Shown here one piece after another: positions 6,509 to 8,022 of a stretch of 8,022 bases of DNA (position 1 is the stretch's first letter; each line of letters opens with the position of its first letter). The translations under genes were made by a program, and so were the position numbers. The stretch spans positions 1 to 8,022 of the forward strand of contig NZ_CAMKXG010000166.1 in assembly GCF_946477055.1 (NCBI RefSeq). Direction: 5' to 3'. This DNA is from Lonsdalea britannica (lineage in GTDB: Bacteria > Pseudomonadota > Gammaproteobacteria > Enterobacterales > Enterobacteriaceae). The notes below the pieces were generated by a model that was not told the DNA's origin, made no database searches, and saw nothing but the letters and a program-made list of their open reading frames with translations.

Positions 6509-7391
6509 ATGAGCGAAAAGCTACAAAAAGTACTGGCGCGTGCAGGACATGGTTCACGCCGGGAAATCGAAACAATGATTCAGGCAGGGCGCATCAGCGT
6601 CGACGGTAAAATCGCCACGTTGGGCGATCGCGTCGATGTCACCAAAGCGACCAAAGTCCGTATCGACGGTCACGTGGTGACGGTACGTGACACCGAAGAG
6701 ACCGTATGCCGGGTCCTGATGTATTACAAACCGGAAGGGGGAACTGTGTACGCGCAGCGATCCCGACGGTCGTCCGACGGTGTTTGATCGTCTTCCTAAA
6801 ATGCAGGGCGCGCGCTGGGTGGCGGTCGGTCGACTGGACGTCAACACTTCCGGTCTGCTGCTGTTCACCACCGACGGTGAATTAGCGAACCGTTTGATGC
6901 ATCCGAGCCGCGAAGTCGAACGTGAATATGCCGTTCGTGTCTTCGGCACGGTAGACGACGATAAAATCAAACAGCTGAGTAAAGGCGTACAGCTGGATGA
7001 CGGCCCCGCGTCGTTCCGCACCATCCGCTATCAGGGCGGAGAAGGCATGAACCAGTGGTACAACGTGACGCTGACCGAAGGGCGTAACCGCGAAGTGCGT
7101 CGTCTGTGGGAAGCCGTGGGCGTTCAGGTTAGCCGCCTGATCCGCGTACGTTACGGCGATATCCAACTGCCGAAGAGCCTGCCGCGTGGCGGCTGGTCTG
7201 AAATGAAGTTGGAAGACGTCAACTACCTGCGCGAATTGGTTCAGCTGCCGCCTGAAACCGTCAGTAAACTGCCGGTTGAACGTGAACGCCGTCGGATGAA
7301 GGCCCATCAGATCCGCCGTGCAGTGAAACGACACAGCCAGGTAAGTGCGGCGCCAAGCCGTCGTAACCCGCCTTCCAAGCGTAACGGCTGA
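6509..7391 (+). pseudogene. rluB: 23S rRNA pseudouridine(2605) synthase RluB, interrupted by a +1 frameshift
   Basis: RluB converts U2605 of 23S rRNA to pseudouridine. The ATG at 6509 follows AGAGG (6497-6501) by 7 bases and begins [19 protein letters not shown], an S4 RNA-binding domain (about 1-60). The frame is lost after MYYKPEG (residue 77). As written, the product would read 15 unrelated residues and stop at TGA 6785-6787, giving 92 residues without the catalytic domain. Removing one G from the run 6737-6741 restores [22 protein letters not shown] and an uninterrupted 293-residue protein, close to the ~291 of E. coli. In it [17 protein letters not shown] carries catalytic Asp110, and [12 protein letters not shown] and VRYGDI complete the pseudouridine-synthase domain, followed by a basic tail. 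Everything after the shift is well conserved, so the lesion is recent or is a base-call error. The separate downstream frame could only start at GTG 6780, without a ribosome site. Confidence 0.93.
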
Positions 7392-7394
7392 TAG

Positions 7395-7431
7395 AAAACG
7401 GGATACCGCATTCGATACGGTATCCCGTTTT
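7395..7431. terminator. Bidirectional terminator between rluB and yciK
   Basis: A perfect 14-bp stem AAAACGGGATACCG (7395-7408) / CGGTATCCCGTTTT (7418-7431) with a 9-base loop lies 3 bases after the rluB stop. On the plus strand it is followed by a T-rich tail (7428-7440). On the minus strand the same stem ends in TTTT, so it can also serve yciK, whose stop is 50 bases away. Confidence 0.93.
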
Positions 7432-7481
7432 ATTTTCTTTAGATCGCCTTTCTTTCTCACCGCTGATTCAATCTATCCGCG

Positions 7482-8022
7482 TTATTCCGCCGCGCCGGGT
7501 TTCCTTCTCGGTTGGGCATCAAAACTCATTCCTGTCTTGCGTCGACTGTCATCGCCCATCAGATATAAGTAGAGCGGCATGATGTCCGCTGGCGTTTTCA
7601 GCTTTTCCGGATCTTCGTCAGGAAAGGCCGTTGCCCGCATCGATGTTCGCGTTCCGCCTGGATTAATGCAATTCACCCGCAGATTACGGTGGCGATACTC
7701 TTCGGCCAGCACCTGCATCATGCCCTCGGTAGCAAACTTAGAGACGGCGTAGGCGCCCCAGCCCGCGCGCCCTTCGCGTCCTACGCTGGAGCTGGTAAAT
7801 ACCAGCGAAGGGCTGGACGACTTGAGGAGCAGGGGAAGTAGCGCCTGCGTCAGCATAAAGGTGGCATTGACGTTGACCTGCATCACCTGTTGCCAAATAT
7901 CGACGGACTGTTCCGTCATGGGGGCAATCTGCCCCAGCAACCCGGCGTTGTGCAGGACGCCGTCCAGACGCGGCATCGCCTGACTCAGCGCGTCCGCTAT
8001 CTGGTGGCACTGATCCGGCGTA
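7482..8022 (-). CDS. yciK: YciK, short-chain dehydrogenase/reductase family oxidoreductase, 5' end outside window
   Basis: The minus-strand frame is open from the right edge to TAA at 7484-7482. It gives the C-terminal 179 residues of a protein of about 250, and the NAD(P)-binding TGxxxGIG segment lies outside the window. The visible SDR features are HNAGLLG (the NAG motif), VNVNATFMLTQALLP, FTSSSVGREGRAGWGAYAVSK with the catalytic Ser and the Tyr-x-x-x-Lys pair, and NPGGTRTSMRA. The C-terminal block DDSRRKTGMSFDAQP is characteristic of YciK and distinguishes it from the many other SDR proteins. The substrate is not known. An internal ATG at 7976 is not the start: homology continues upstream of it (DQCHQIADALSQ). 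In E. coli btuR follows yciK; here only the terminator and the convergent rluB follow. Confidence 0.95.
   Translation of the reverse strand, partial: TPDQCHQIADALSQAMPRLDGVLHNAGLLGQIAPMTEQSVDIWQQVMQVNVNATFMLTQALLPLLLKSSSPSLVFTSSSVGREGRAGWGAYAVSKFATEGMMQVLAEEYRHRNLRVNCINPGGTRTSMRATAFPDEDPEKLKTPADIMPLYLYLMGDDSRRKTGMSFDAQPRRKPGAAE

Noticed and set aside
6882..7460. 192-codon minus-strand frame across rluB and the terminator
   Set aside because: It runs through the terminator hairpin and antisense to the conserved RluB catalytic domain. I also checked it as a possible btuR remnant after yciK and saw no P-loop (GNGKGKTT).
1..8022. A new defence, mobile or biosynthetic system
   Set aside because: Every sizeable stretch is accounted for by conserved enterobacterial housekeeping genes in a familiar order. 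No direct-repeat arrays, transposase, integrase, tRNA or composition break was seen.

Overview
The window is chromosomal DNA from a gamma-proteobacterium of the order Enterobacterales. It carries the front half of a trp operon on the minus strand. Next to it is the conserved block rnm (yciV/trpH) - yciO - rluB on the plus strand, and then a partial yciK on the minus strand. The proteins follow their E. coli counterparts closely; restored RluB, YciO and TrpE match or nearly match the E. coli lengths as I remember them. trpG and trpD are separate genes, whereas in Escherichia and Salmonella they are fused. This suggests a Serratia/Yersinia/Pectobacterium/Dickeya-type lineage. The moderately GC-rich bases make a Pectobacteriaceae member plausible, but I cannot fix the genus by eye.

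Region 1-4643 (minus strand, read right to left): trp promoter and TrpR operator, leader peptide trpL with tandem Trp codons, Rho-independent attenuator, trpE, trpG, trpD, and the first 421 codons of a bifunctional trpC(F), which runs off the left edge. Spacing is tight: trpE and trpG share one base (TGATG), trpG-trpD have an 18-base gap and trpD-trpC a 3-base gap. TrpE and TrpG form anthranilate synthase, TrpD adds phosphoribose, and TrpC(F) carries out the isomerase and indole-glycerol-phosphate synthase steps. trpB and trpA would be expected just outside the window.

Region 4644-6365 (plus strand): rnm encodes a PHP-domain nuclease/phosphatase transcribed divergently from trp. It is followed 78 bases later by yciO, a YrdC/Sua5-family protein. 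I found no convincing promoter for this pair.

Region 6366-7436: a promoter-like element with a TATAAT box, a GC-rich leader with mutually exclusive hairpins, and rluB, the 23S rRNA pseudouridine synthase gene. rluB is broken by one extra G in a five-G run (6737-6741). A strong hairpin terminator lies between it and the convergent yciK (7482-8022, SDR-family reductase, N-terminus outside the window).

I see no mobile element, CRISPR array, tRNA or rRNA gene, and no evidence of a new multi-gene system. The most notable observations are the rluB frameshift, the degenerate left half of the trp operator, the switch-like rluB leader, and the absence of the genes (yciQ, btuR) that sit in this neighbourhood in E. 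coli.
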